Positions 15,840 to 23,913 of a stretch of 64,000 nucleotides of DNA are shown here, piece by piece. Position 1 is the first letter of the stretch. Each line of letters begins with the position of its first letter. Below the pieces are notes generated by a model. That model was not told the DNA's origin, made no database searches, and was given only the letters and a program-made list of their open reading frames with translations. Source of the DNA: Maritalea porphyrae (GTDB lineage Bacteria > Pseudomonadota > Alphaproteobacteria > Rhizobiales > Devosiaceae); assembly GCF_030159895.1 (NCBI RefSeq), contig NZ_BSNI01000002.1:2444306-2508305 (forward strand). Direction: 5' to 3'. A program made the translations under genes and the position numbers.

Positions 15840-17204
15840 TTATCGAACCATATTGAGGGCTTCTTGCAGCATTTCATCCGCACTCGAAACAATCCGAGTG
15901 CCCGCTGCATAAGCCTGCTGCGTCACAATCAGTTTCGTGAACTCTTCAGAAATGTCTGTGTTTGAGCTTTCAAGCGCCGCACCGGTCACCTTGCCGTCAA
16001 TATCCAAGATCGCATCACCAGATTCTGATGTCGCAGAATAAACACCGCCATCATGCCGTCTGAGTTGGTTCTCGGAATTAAAGTTGGCCGTCACAACTTG
16101 TGCCAGTTCAACCTTTTTACCATTCGAATAGTTGGCAACAATTCGCCCTTCACTATTCACCTCCACCGACACAAATTCACCAGCAGGGAAACCGTTTTGC
16201 GAAAGCTTGGTCACTTCGGCCGTACCGTTTGCATCGGCAAATTGGGTTACGCCGTTTGAACCGTGAAGCAATGACACATCACCAATGGTAATGCCGTCAA
16301 TCACCAAACCAGTGAGGTTCACGGATGAAATAGTCGGCGAAAGCGAACCGTTGGTGCCAAACACATAGTCTGTGCCAACATTCTTCCATTGCGGATTGGT
16401 ACCAGCCGCATCACCGTCAAATTGGTAAAATAGGTTCCAAGTATCCGAACCACCATTCGCGTATGAATCTGTCTTCGCCCAACGAAGTTGCACGTTAGCC
16501 GGCGCACCGTTTTCAGCGTAAACCGTAATCGCGCCACCGGCGATTGAATCCGCCAGGAAAAGGGCGTTGTCGTCGGCAACAATGTTTGGATCAATCGAAC
16601 CACCATTATAGGCAGTTGCATCGATCAATTCCGAGTTTGGGTTGACCGGATCATAACCCGCGTTTTTCGGCAGTTGTGGCAGGTTCAATTGGTAATTGAA
16701 AACCGCTGTACGCTGTGAAGGCAAGAAGGAGTTGTCGAGTTTAATTACCTCAGGCACAGAACCCGCAACGTTGCCGGTTTTGCTGTCAATCGGCAACCCC
16801 TTCAAGTACGCAGAAGAGCCATTGACCAAATAGCCCTCTTTATCAACGTCGAAATCACCCCGACGCGTGTAGAAGTCGGTTCCACCAAACACCGCATTGC
16901 CATCATTGGTACCGATTTTCTTTTCAACAACAAAGAAACCCGAGCCATTGATCGCCATATATGTGTTTCTGTCAGCAACCGTAATATCGCCCTGCACATC
17001 GTTTGTAGCGCGTGATTGCGCCAACACCGCACCGGCAATTTGCCGCTTTGATGGCGCATCTGGGATCAAATCGACAAAGTCTGTTTCAATCCGTTTATAG
17101 CCAGTTGTTTGAGAGTTCGCGATATTGCCTGAAATATGCTCAAGCGCGAAGGACTGAGCCTGTAGCCCCGTCACGGCAGTCGCCAACGCACCATAAATAC
17201 CCAT
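15840..17204 (-). CDS. flgE: Flagellar hook protein FlgE
   Basis: FlgE polymerises into the flexible hook. The 454-residue product starts MGIYGALATAVTGLQAQSFA, with the rod/hook signature ALEHISGNIANSQTTGYKR, and ends with the matching C-terminal helix (SSNTDISEEFTKLIVTQQAY...). The middle has the usual FlgE beta domains. The ATG at 17204 is chosen because AAGGAGA sits just upstream; the frame runs nine codons further back. That upstream extension overlaps a possible small gene ending TAATG at this start. Confidence 0.95.
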   Translation of the reverse strand: MGIYGALATAVTGLQAQSFALEHISGNIANSQTTGYKRIETDFVDLIPDAPSKRQIAGAVLAQSRATNDVQGDITVADRNTYMAINGSGFFVVEKKIGTNDGNAVFGGTDFYTRRGDFDVDKEGYLVNGSSAYLKGLPIDSKTGNVAGSVPEVIKLDNSFLPSQRTAVFNYQLNLPQLPKNAGYDPVNPNSELIDATAYNGGSIDPNIVADDNALFLADSIAGGAITVYAENGAPANVQLRWAKTDSYANGGSDTWNLFYQFDGDAAGTNPQWKNVGTDYVFGTNGSLSPTISSVNLTGLVIDGITIGDVSLLHGSNGVTQFADANGTAEVTKLSQNGFPAGEFVSVEVNSEGRIVANYSNGKKVELAQVVTANFNSENQLRRHDGGVYSATSESGDAILDIDGKVTGAALESSNTDISEEFTKLIVTQQAYAAGTRIVSSADEMLQEALNMVR

Positions 17205-17458
17205 TACATTCTCCTTTTGATCACGACGCACGCATCGATTGCCAAATAGAATGCAATTAGGATGCCAAACCCATAAGCTGTTGATTTAAATGGTTTTAAG
17301 TCCTTATTCACCATGAGAGATGCCACTACAGCGGCAGATTCATCCCAGCAAGCGGCAAGATTTTCCCACTTAGCTGCCCACAAGACCCATGACAGATTGT
17401 CTGGCTTGCGGGCACCCACAATCTCCGCTATGAGCAATTCAGTGTTGTTTCGCCCCAC
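17204..17458 (-). CDS. Possible small membrane protein coupled to flgE
   Basis: An 84-codon frame fills most of the gap before flgE. Its TAA overlaps the flgE ATG by one base, the usual sign of translational coupling. The product has a polar Trp-rich N-terminal half (SWVLWAAKWENLAACW) and a single hydrophobic segment near the C-terminus (YGFGILIAFYLAIDACVVI) followed by KRRM. A GTG start at 17458 is the only long option and no strong ribosome site is visible. I recognise no family. It could be chance, or a small tail-anchored protein. Confidence 0.35.
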   Translation of the reverse strand: MGRNNTELLIAEIVGARKPDNLSWVLWAAKWENLAACWDESAAVVASLMVNKDLKPFKSTAYGFGILIAFYLAIDACVVIKRRM

Positions 17459-17490
17459 TTTGTGGGATCAATTTTGAGTAAAGGTCTGAA

Positions 17491-18360
17491 ATGCTTTTTG
17501 CTTCTGCCAAAGACTATAAGGAAAGCCCGCGCAAAGCGGTTACCGCCTTTGGTATGTCAGGCGTGGGCAAAACCATGGTGGCCACACATTTGCGTCGTTC
17601 CGGCTGGTTCCACTATTCAGTCGATTATCGCATTGGCACCCGCTATATGGGCGAGCATATTGTCGACAATTTCAAACGCCGCGCCATGCGCGATCCGTTT
17701 CTCGCGGGATTATTGAAGTCAGACAGCATCTATATCGGCTCAAACATCACGTTTCACAATCTCTCGCCGCTTTCCACCTATTTGGGACAACCAGGTAATC
17801 CGGAAAAAGATGGCTTAGCGTTTGCAGAGTTCCAGCGCCGGCAAGCGCAGCATCGCGTTGCAGAGATTTCCGCTTTGCAAGACACTGGGTACTTCATCAA
17901 GCGCGCGCACGAAATATATGGCTATGATCACTTCATCGCCGATACTTCAGGTTCGTTCTGTGAAGTGATTGACCCGAATGATGCGAATGACCCTGCGCTT
18001 AAAGCAGTAACTGAGCACACGGCCCTATTGTACATTCGCGGCACACAAGAAGATGAGCAGCGCCTCATCTCAAACTTTGTCAAAGCGCCGAAGCCGATGT
18101 ATTATAGTCCTGACATGCTTGAAAGCGCTTGGGGCCGCTATAAGGCCGAGAAAAACATTTCAAACGATACTGACGTTGACCCAGACGATTTTGCCGTTTG
18201 GGGCTTCGCTGCCCTCGTGCGCCATCGCCTGCCGATCTATCAAGCGATTGCTGACAAGCATGGATATGTCGTGGAAGCCCGCGACTATGAAACCATCCGC
18301 GACGACAAAGATTTCGACGCGATGATGATGATGGCGGTTGCACGCCGCCTAAACGGTTGA
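17491..18360 (+). CDS. P-loop ATPase of unknown function
   Basis: The 289-residue protein has a Walker A motif GMSGVGKT at residues 21-28, directly after a short N-terminal strand, and later the segment FIADTSGSFCEVID that could provide the Walker B strand. It has no membrane segment or extra DNA-binding domain. The Met-rich C-terminal helix (DAMMMMAVARRLNG) is distinctive. The position 101 bp before metA on the same strand may mean cotranscription, but a leader hairpin lies between them. The function is not recognisable beyond ATP binding. Confidence 0.85.
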   Translation: MLFASAKDYKESPRKAVTAFGMSGVGKTMVATHLRRSGWFHYSVDYRIGTRYMGEHIVDNFKRRAMRDPFLAGLLKSDSIYIGSNITFHNLSPLSTYLGQPGNPEKDGLAFAEFQRRQAQHRVAEISALQDTGYFIKRAHEIYGYDHFIADTSGSFCEVIDPNDANDPALKAVTEHTALLYIRGTQEDEQRLISNFVKAPKPMYYSPDMLESAWGRYKAEKNISNDTDVDPDDFAVWGFAALVRHRLPIYQAIADKHGYVVEARDYETIRDDKDFDAMMMMAVARRLNG

Positions 18361-18412
18361 GTTCTTAACTTCTTCCGCCTAAATCTTTTCTACCCTAAAT
18401 TCGAAAACCCGA

Positions 18413-18432
18413 AAATCTGCGACGTCAGATTT
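18413..18432 (+). other. Hairpin in the metA leader
   Basis: AAATCTG and CAGATTT pair perfectly around CGACGT, about 30 bases before the metA start. The surrounding sequence does not show the SAM-II riboswitch core, so I call it only a leader hairpin. Confidence 0.5.
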
Positions 18433-18461
18433 ATATAGCAACCCAAAATTGGAGTATTTCC

Positions 18462-19376
18462 ATGCCCATTAAGATCCCAAACAATCTGCCCGCCCGCAAA
18501 GTGCTGGAAGCAGAGGGCGTTATGGTAATGGACGAAGATCGCGCCACCCGGCAAGATATTCGCCCGCTGCAAATTGGCTTGCTCAATCTCATGCCGAACA
18601 AAGAACGCACCGAAACCCAATTCACCCGTTTGATCGGCGCCACGCCGCTTCAGGTGGATTTGACTTTGGTGCGCATTACAGACCACCAATCCAAGAACAC
18701 CCCACAAACCCACCTTGAGAGTTTCTACAAGACCTGGGACGAGGTGAAACATCGCAAGTTTGATGGGTTCATCATCACTGGTGCACCAATCGCTCATCTC
18801 GAATTCGAAGATGTCGGCTACTGGGACGAGATGAAAGAAATTATGGATTGGACCCGCACCAATGTGCACACCACCATGTTCGTATGTTGGGGCGCTCAAG
18901 CTGCCTTGCACTATTTCCATGGTGTTGAACGGTTCCGTCGCCCGAAAAAGGCATTCGGCGTATACCGCCATCAAGCGGTCGCCAAAGCCTCGAAATATCT
19001 TTTGGGCTTTTCAGACGATTTTGCCATACCAGTGTCACGCATAAACGACATCGACGAGGCATCCGTTCCAAAGAACTTGGAAGTGCTTGTTAGCTCGAGC
19101 GAGGTGGGTCTTTGCTTGCTCGACGATGCAAAGAACCGTCAATTGTTCATGCTCAATCACCTTGAATATGATCATCGCTCTTTGGCCGAAGAATATCTGC
19201 GCGACAAGGCAGCGGGTCTTGACATTCAGCCGCCAATCAACACGTTTCCCAACGATGATGTGACCGCAGAGCCGCTCAACCGCTGGCGCTCGCACGCTTA
19301 CTTGTTGTTCGGCAATTGGATCAACCAAATGTATCAAACGACAGAGTTTGATTTGGACAAAATTGGTCAGAAATAG
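18462..19376 (+). CDS. metA: Homoserine O-acyltransferase MetA
   Basis: MetA transfers an acyl group from acyl-CoA to homoserine, the first committed step of methionine synthesis in the cytoplasm. The 304-residue protein aligns along its whole length with the family: [16 protein letters not shown] start, catalytic Cys142 in [10 protein letters not shown], and the His233/Glu235 pair in NHLEYDH. At residue 111, which decides acetyl- versus succinyl-CoA preference (Glu for acetyl, Gly for succinyl), this protein has Ala (GAPIAHLEF), so the acyl donor cannot be read off directly. TTGGAG precedes the ATG, and a strong terminator follows at 19410. Confidence 0.96.
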   Translation: MPIKIPNNLPARKVLEAEGVMVMDEDRATRQDIRPLQIGLLNLMPNKERTETQFTRLIGATPLQVDLTLVRITDHQSKNTPQTHLESFYKTWDEVKHRKFDGFIITGAPIAHLEFEDVGYWDEMKEIMDWTRTNVHTTMFVCWGAQAALHYFHGVERFRRPKKAFGVYRHQAVAKASKYLLGFSDDFAIPVSRINDIDEASVPKNLEVLVSSSEVGLCLLDDAKNRQLFMLNHLEYDHRSLAEEYLRDKAAGLDIQPPINTFPNDDVTAEPLNRWRSHAYLLFGNWINQMYQTTEFDLDKIGQK

Positions 19377-19409
19377 CCAACTCCGCAGAATCTAATCATC
19401 AAGAATTGG

Positions 19410-19447
19410 AGCCAAGCGTTTGAAAACTCAGCGCTTGGCTTTTTTTT
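19410..19447 (+). terminator. Terminator of metA
   Basis: AGCCAAGCG and CGCTTGGCT pair perfectly, with a T run of eight beginning at the stem's last base. Confidence 0.93.
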
Positions 19448-19470
19448 GCGTCTCATTGCATCTTGCAATA

Positions 19471-19502
19471 TATCTTTTAGATACATATATATCGGCTAGA
19501 TA
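19471..19502 (+). promoter_or_regulatory. Repeated palindrome, candidate PadR operator
   Basis: TATCTTTTAGATA (19471-19483) and TATCGGCTAGATA (19490-19502) are two near-palindromes repeated 19 bp apart, just before the hydrolase-PadR operon. Two half-turn-spaced dyads fit autoregulation by the PadR protein encoded downstream. Confidence 0.5.
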
Positions 19503-19521
19503 CATTTGACGGAGCGATAAG

Positions 19522-20694
19522 ATGAAACGCGTTTGGATTATTGGTTTGCCGCTATTGGCCCTCGTGCTGGCGGTGGGATATTTGTTCACTCAACTCCAGC
19601 CCGAGCTGCCACAACCAACAGGTGCGCATAAGGTCGGCTATGAAAGATTTGCAATCGTTGAAGGCGACGAATGGGTAGATGTTCAAGCATTTTACCCAAC
19701 CAGCGAAACCTCAGAGCAGCAGCCCCAAGCCATTCCTGCGGACTTGGCTGTTGAGTTTGGCAAGGCCTACAATACCCCAGCAATCGCCATGCAGGATGAC
19801 AGACCACTCCCCGCTTTCATCGGTGCCAAAGCAGTTGACGGCAATCATCCTGTGCTGATTTTTAATCATGGCCACGGCATGTATGCGACGCAAAACAGCC
19901 ATCAGATCATCGAATTGGCCAGTCACGGCTATGTGGTCCTCGCCCTCAACCATCCGGGCCACAGCCTATTGAGCAAAAACGGCGACCTTGCCGTCCCGCG
20001 TCAGCCCGGCATCGCCGAATACTCACCCGAAGAAGTCACAACGCTTCTAGAACGCCAAAAACGTGGCAATGACGAGTTGCGCGCCACGACGTCGCTTGAG
20101 GAATGGAAAATTGCCATGCGCGCAATCCAAAATGAAGCGTTCGCCGACATCGTTGACCAATTCCCCGTTTGGACCGGCAACAACACCATTGTGCTTGACG
20201 CTTTGGAAAGCGGTAGCGTGCCCGCGACCATTGCGGACAATCTCGACCTAACAAAAATCGGCTATTTCGGCCATTCCTTTGGCGGCTCTGTTGCCACACA
20301 TATGGGCCTGAATGATGATCGCGTAAAAGCTGCGTACAACATGGACGGGCCTGTTTTCACCTGGTCGCTTCAGGACAATTCAAGCGCTGCGTTTTGCTTT
20401 GCCTATGGCGATTCAAACAATCAAGGCGGTGTTGCAACTGACTTCTCTTGGGTCAACCAGCAAATCGCCAAAGCAACAAATGGCTGCGAGCGCACATTCC
20501 TTGGTGCAAGCCACATGAACTTTAGTGACCTCAACGAAATCTCGATGATGAAGTGGTTCGGACAACTTGGACCAATCGACAAATACCAAATGCGCGACAA
20601 CCTAAACGGCTCTTTGCTGGAATTTTTCAACCTGCACTTGCGCGGCACGGGTAAAATCAGCGAACGTGCTGGCACAAAACTCATACAGCACTAG
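19522..20694 (+). CDS. Alpha/beta hydrolase, PAF-acetylhydrolase-like
   Basis: The 390-residue protein begins with an uncleaved-looking hydrophobic anchor (MKRVWIIGLPLLALVLAVGY), so it probably sits in the periplasm, membrane-tethered. It has the features of the PAF-acetylhydrolase/dienelactone-hydrolase group: oxyanion-hole region VLIFNHGHGMY, nucleophile elbow GHSFGGS with the serine, and a late GASHMNF that supplies the histidine. A lipid or ester substrate is likely but not defined. It lies seven bases before the PadR gene and shares its promoter and operator, so it is probably induced by a ligand of that regulator. Confidence 0.85.
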   Translation: MKRVWIIGLPLLALVLAVGYLFTQLQPELPQPTGAHKVGYERFAIVEGDEWVDVQAFYPTSETSEQQPQAIPADLAVEFGKAYNTPAIAMQDDRPLPAFIGAKAVDGNHPVLIFNHGHGMYATQNSHQIIELASHGYVVLALNHPGHSLLSKNGDLAVPRQPGIAEYSPEEVTTLLERQKRGNDELRATTSLEEWKIAMRAIQNEAFADIVDQFPVWTGNNTIVLDALESGSVPATIADNLDLTKIGYFGHSFGGSVATHMGLNDDRVKAAYNMDGPVFTWSLQDNSSAAFCFAYGDSNNQGGVATDFSWVNQQIAKATNGCERTFLGASHMNFSDLNEISMMKWFGQLGPIDKYQMRDNLNGSLLEFFNLHLRGTGKISERAGTKLIQH

Positions 20695-20701
20695 GGCACA
20701 T

Positions 20702-21244
20702 ATGCAGGACATGATCATATTGGGGCTCCTCGCCTATCAAGACGCGAGCCTTTATGACCTCAAAAAGACGATGGAGCAGTCCACAACGATGTTTTACAAC
20801 ACATCGATTGGCTCCATCCACCCTGCTCTCACCAAGCTTGAGAAAAACGGCCACGTGACAAGCCGAGAAGAAGCCACGGGCAAACGCATCAAAATAATCT
20901 ACCACCGCACTCCTGAAGGCGCTGAGGCATTTCAAGCATGGATCAGCGAACCTGTGGCCGTCTTCAAAACCCGAGACGAAAGCATGCTGCGCCTTTTCTA
21001 TATGGGCCACGTTGAAGGCGATGTGAGCGAACATATCCAACTCTACATTGACGAAGCTGACAAATGGATCGCACTGCTTGAAGGCATGTTGGCGGCGCAG
21101 GACCTATCCAAGGTACCGCCAGAGTTTCAAAAAATTGCCTTCTTCCAATTCGCCACCATGCGATATGGCCTGGATACTATCAAATTCGGCAAAAAGTGGT
21201 ACACGCAATTGCTCAAGGATTACCACGCGCAGAAAATCGGTTAG
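20702..21244 (+). CDS. PadR-family transcriptional regulator
   Basis: PadR proteins are winged-helix repressors that respond to small lipophilic or phenolic ligands. The 180-residue product starts MQDMIILGLLAYQDASLYDL and has the winged helix over about residues 1-80 (IHPALTKLEKNGHVTSREE as recognition region). A C-terminal helical dimerisation domain follows. The ATG at 20702 is preferred over an upstream frame extension lying in the hydrolase gene. Cotranscription with the hydrolase and the paired palindrome upstream suggest autoregulation. It overlaps the convergent MFS gene by four bases at the 3' end. Confidence 0.9.
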   Translation: MQDMIILGLLAYQDASLYDLKKTMEQSTTMFYNTSIGSIHPALTKLEKNGHVTSREEATGKRIKIIYHRTPEGAEAFQAWISEPVAVFKTRDESMLRLFYMGHVEGDVSEHIQLYIDEADKWIALLEGMLAAQDLSKVPPEFQKIAFFQFATMRYGLDTIKFGKKWYTQLLKDYHAQKIG

Positions 21245-22404
21245 CTGCTTGCGGCTAAAGCGAAACGGTTCGCTCTTCCCACAAACACCCACCACATAAA
21301 ACACACGCCGCCGCCCAGGCTCGCCGCCACAAACATCATTGGAATGGGCGAAGGGCCAACCAACGAGAATGCGCCTACCAAAGTGGTCACCATCCCCGCC
21401 ATTGAGCCAAGCGATTGGTCAAATGCTGCGAGTTGGGCGGCTTTGTTTTTCGGTTGTTGAAATACATAGCCCAATATCGAAACGGTGAAGCACGTTTTGG
21501 CGAGTGTCAGCACCGTAAACAGGATGGGAATGAGGAGGAATGCAAGAGATGTTTGAACCACTGCGGCCAGTCCAACGAACCCTAAACATACGCCTATCCA
21601 AGACAATCCCACCATGTTGCTTGGAAAACCTTCTGGCTTTTTGCCCCAGCGCACAAACGCCAAATTCGTCAACAATCCAGTTGCAGCCGAGAGCGACAGC
21701 GCAATCGACAAAGCAATCTTGGGGACTTCAAACAGATTGAGCGTATAGGGCATCAAATTCGACATCATCACGGATAAACCGCTCACCCCAACAATCGGCA
21801 ACCCCATCAGCAGCCAAGTCCGCACATCTATACGCACGCCTTCTCGCTGTGGCTTTGCCATTTGCTCATCTGCTTGCGCCGTTGCTGACTGCAAACTGAA
21901 AACCAAAGGCAGCACCAAAATGCACGCGGCGGCGCTGGCCACAAACACATATTTCTCACCCACAAGAACGCCGAGCACGCCCCCTACCAGCGGCGCCAAA
22001 ACCCGAGCGCCAGAATTGGTAAGATTGGTCCACGCCGCAAACTTGCCATGTTTTTGGAACTGTTCTGCAAGCGCTGCAACGGTTGGGTAAAACAATCCAA
22101 TCGCGGTTGATCGAAACAACACCAACAACACTAGGCTTGGCACATCACTGACGAAAAACATCAGCCCAGTCGCAACACCGCGCAAGCCAAGCGATGCCAG
22201 CATCAAATCACGCGCGGCAAAGCGTTGCGCCAATTGACCGTAGAATTTGCCTAATACCGCCAATGGCAAGAACATCGCCACTGCGATAAAGGCCACGCCT
22301 TTCGCATCTGCTTCTAGCACATAGCCAGCAAAAGTGAGGATAGATATCAGGTCAAGCGACGCGGTGATCGCCGCAACCGCCATAATGGCTAAAAGCTTGT
22401 ACAT
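21241..22404 (-). CDS. MFS transporter
   Basis: A 387-residue integral membrane protein with about twelve hydrophobic segments and the layout of the major facilitator superfamily. A short charged loop after the second helix (GKFYGQLAQRFAARD) corresponds to motif A, and a longer polar loop (ATAQADEQMAKPQREGVRID) separates the two six-helix halves. The substrate cannot be told. It converges tail to tail with the PadR operon, overlapping by four bases, so it belongs to a separate transcript. Confidence 0.85.
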   Translation of the reverse strand: MYKLLAIMAVAAITASLDLISILTFAGYVLEADAKGVAFIAVAMFLPLAVLGKFYGQLAQRFAARDLMLASLGLRGVATGLMFFVSDVPSLVLLVLFRSTAIGLFYPTVAALAEQFQKHGKFAAWTNLTNSGARVLAPLVGGVLGVLVGEKYVFVASAAACILVLPLVFSLQSATAQADEQMAKPQREGVRIDVRTWLLMGLPIVGVSGLSVMMSNLMPYTLNLFEVPKIALSIALSLSAATGLLTNLAFVRWGKKPEGFPSNMVGLSWIGVCLGFVGLAAVVQTSLAFLLIPILFTVLTLAKTCFTVSILGYVFQQPKNKAAQLAAFDQSLGSMAGMVTTLVGAFSLVGPSPIPMMFVAASLGGGVCFMWWVFVGRANRFALAASS

Positions 22405-22507
22405 GAGGTGCCGAGGGGCGCTCCTGAAACAGAGTACGGCCCCTCAAACTTTGCGATTCTAGCGGCAGTGTAAAGCAGAGATGTTGCCAACTTAGCTCAA
22501 TCGATGC

Positions 22508-23047
22508 CTATTCTTGCCGACGTGCTTTCACCCGAGCGATCAACTCGATCGCTTCTGGCGGTGGCGTTTGCTCGATCCGCAAATACGCGGCCCCATCTTT
22601 TGAGCGTGAAACCAATTGATAGCCAACCATGACCCGCCGCAATGTCGCCGGATCAGAAAAGCTATGCCCCTCATTCAGCAAGACGCTTATTTGCCTCTCG
22701 GTCAGGTTTCGCCCCTTAGGCAGCATCGCCCAAAACACCCAAATGCAAGTTCTCTGCACCAGGTTCTTTGAAGGCCAACGTATCAACACACCATGCTCAT
22801 CAAATTGATTGAGACACCGCTCCACCAGTTTGAAATCTACAGTGCTGGTTTGCACATCATCCAATCGCTCCCGCGATTTGTGTGCCGCGCGCATATGCTG
22901 GAAATTGCGAAACCCATTTGCTTTGGCCAGCATGTTGAGCATACGCACATGCGTCAGCGGCGCATCATTTTGCAAAACCTGTTTGGTCAAAGAACGGGAG
23001 AATTGAGAGATATCGTCCGCCACAAGCGGAATAATTTGTTTCGACAT
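22508..23047 (-). CDS. DUF2087-domain protein
   Basis: The 179-residue protein has two parts. Residues 1-60 resemble the short glyoxalase-related N-terminal domain (SRSLTKQVLQNDAPLTHVRMLNMLAKANGFRNFQHMRA). The C-terminal part matches DUF2087: RWPSKNLVQRTCIWVFWAML, then LTERQISVLLNEGHSFSDPATLRRVM and a short beta wing SKDGAAYLR, which has winged-helix character. A DNA-binding or regulatory role is likely; nothing in the neighbourhood defines it. Both flanks are non-coding and it appears monocistronic. Confidence 0.7.
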   Translation of the reverse strand: MSKQIIPLVADDISQFSRSLTKQVLQNDAPLTHVRMLNMLAKANGFRNFQHMRAAHKSRERLDDVQTSTVDFKLVERCLNQFDEHGVLIRWPSKNLVQRTCIWVFWAMLPKGRNLTERQISVLLNEGHSFSDPATLRRVMVGYQLVSRSKDGAAYLRIEQTPPPEAIELIARVKARRQE

Positions 23048-23334
23048 TTGACATCCATATGTGCCGAATTACGTCTCGTTGGTCGCAGACTTAACGAACC
23101 GGCACTCAAGAAAATGTTCAAATGCGTTAGCTCAGTTGAAGGGGCAGTTTTAGCATGCTCAATTGCGAGCCAGCGACGCCTAGGTAGTGCCCGACCAAAG
23201 GCCAAGCTATTGCACAATTGTTGCAAATGCAAATTGATTCACTTCATCAACTGACTGAATCAATTCTTCAAGCTCAATCGCTAAACAATTGTGGTTAGGC
23301 GATTTTTCCAGCCGCCCAACCACATGTTGTTGTA

Positions 23335-23592
23335 TTATCGATTGTCAAATTGTGGACGCACAGACTCACGCCCTTTACGTGTAATCCGATAGGCTTTGCC
23401 GCCCTGAGATTTCACAAAGCCGCGCTTCTTTAGGCGATTAAAGACCGACAACTTGCAGTCCGTCAGCACAAATCCTTCGCGCGAAAAGCATGTCACGTCG
23501 ATAACCTTGCCATGCACATTGCGCACATAAGCAATCCTGCCGCCTTGCGACAGAACGTGCAAAACACGTTGTTCTAATTTTGAGATATTCAA
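23335..23592 (-). CDS. YjhX-family protein (putative toxin)
   Basis: The 85-residue protein matches the YjhX/UPF0386 family almost end to end: NISKLEQRVLHVLSQGGRI, then TCFSREGFVLTDCKLSVF and a C-terminal YRITRKGRESVRPQFDNR. The family normally begins with MNIS, so I place the start at the TTG at 23592; the frame is open to 23646 without a better signal. In E. coli YjhX is described as a toxin paired with YjhQ; no YjhQ-like acetyltransferase gene is adjacent here, so it is either not a toxin in this setting or is controlled from elsewhere. Confidence 0.8.
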   Translation of the reverse strand: MNISKLEQRVLHVLSQGGRIAYVRNVHGKVIDVTCFSREGFVLTDCKLSVFNRLKKRGFVKSQGGKAYRITRKGRESVRPQFDNR

Positions 23593-23913
23593 TGGAGTAG
23601 TTCCGATTAAGCAGTCGCAATCAACCGCCCGCCTCGCAATGCGCAAAGGCGGCGATATTCTTGGGTGCTTCCGTTTCAGGAAGCTATCGGATGGCTACAA
23701 TCTCTGACATAAACTCCACGTGCATTTTGCATTGATTTGAAAAGCACAAGCCGAAGCTAGGCCGATTTAGACGCCAGTTCAATCGCGCCAAAGCAGCATT
23801 TTTCGCTCCGTTGCAATCTGGCAACAATTACGCCGCGACAAGCCAACCCCTTGTGATCGCGCTAAAAATCCCTACCTTGAAATCAACAAGGGCAAAATGA
23901 GGAACATAGCTGC
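23593..23913. other. Intergenic region without recognised gene
   Basis: This 321-base gap lies between the divergent YjhX and ycjX genes. It should hold both promoters, but I see no convincing boxes, hairpins or reading frames. The 287-base gap at 23048-23334 is likewise empty apart from short AT-rich repeats. Confidence 0.5.

Noticed and set aside
17205-17490. CtrA box upstream of flgE
   Set aside because: Two TTAA elements lie near 17284-17300, but the spacing is six rather than seven bases.
18361-18461. SAM-II (metA-type) riboswitch before metA
   Set aside because: Alphaproteobacterial metA often has one, but the conserved core (a GCTTGCA-like segment and the CGCTAAA pseudoknot strand) is not visible; only a simple 7-bp hairpin is.
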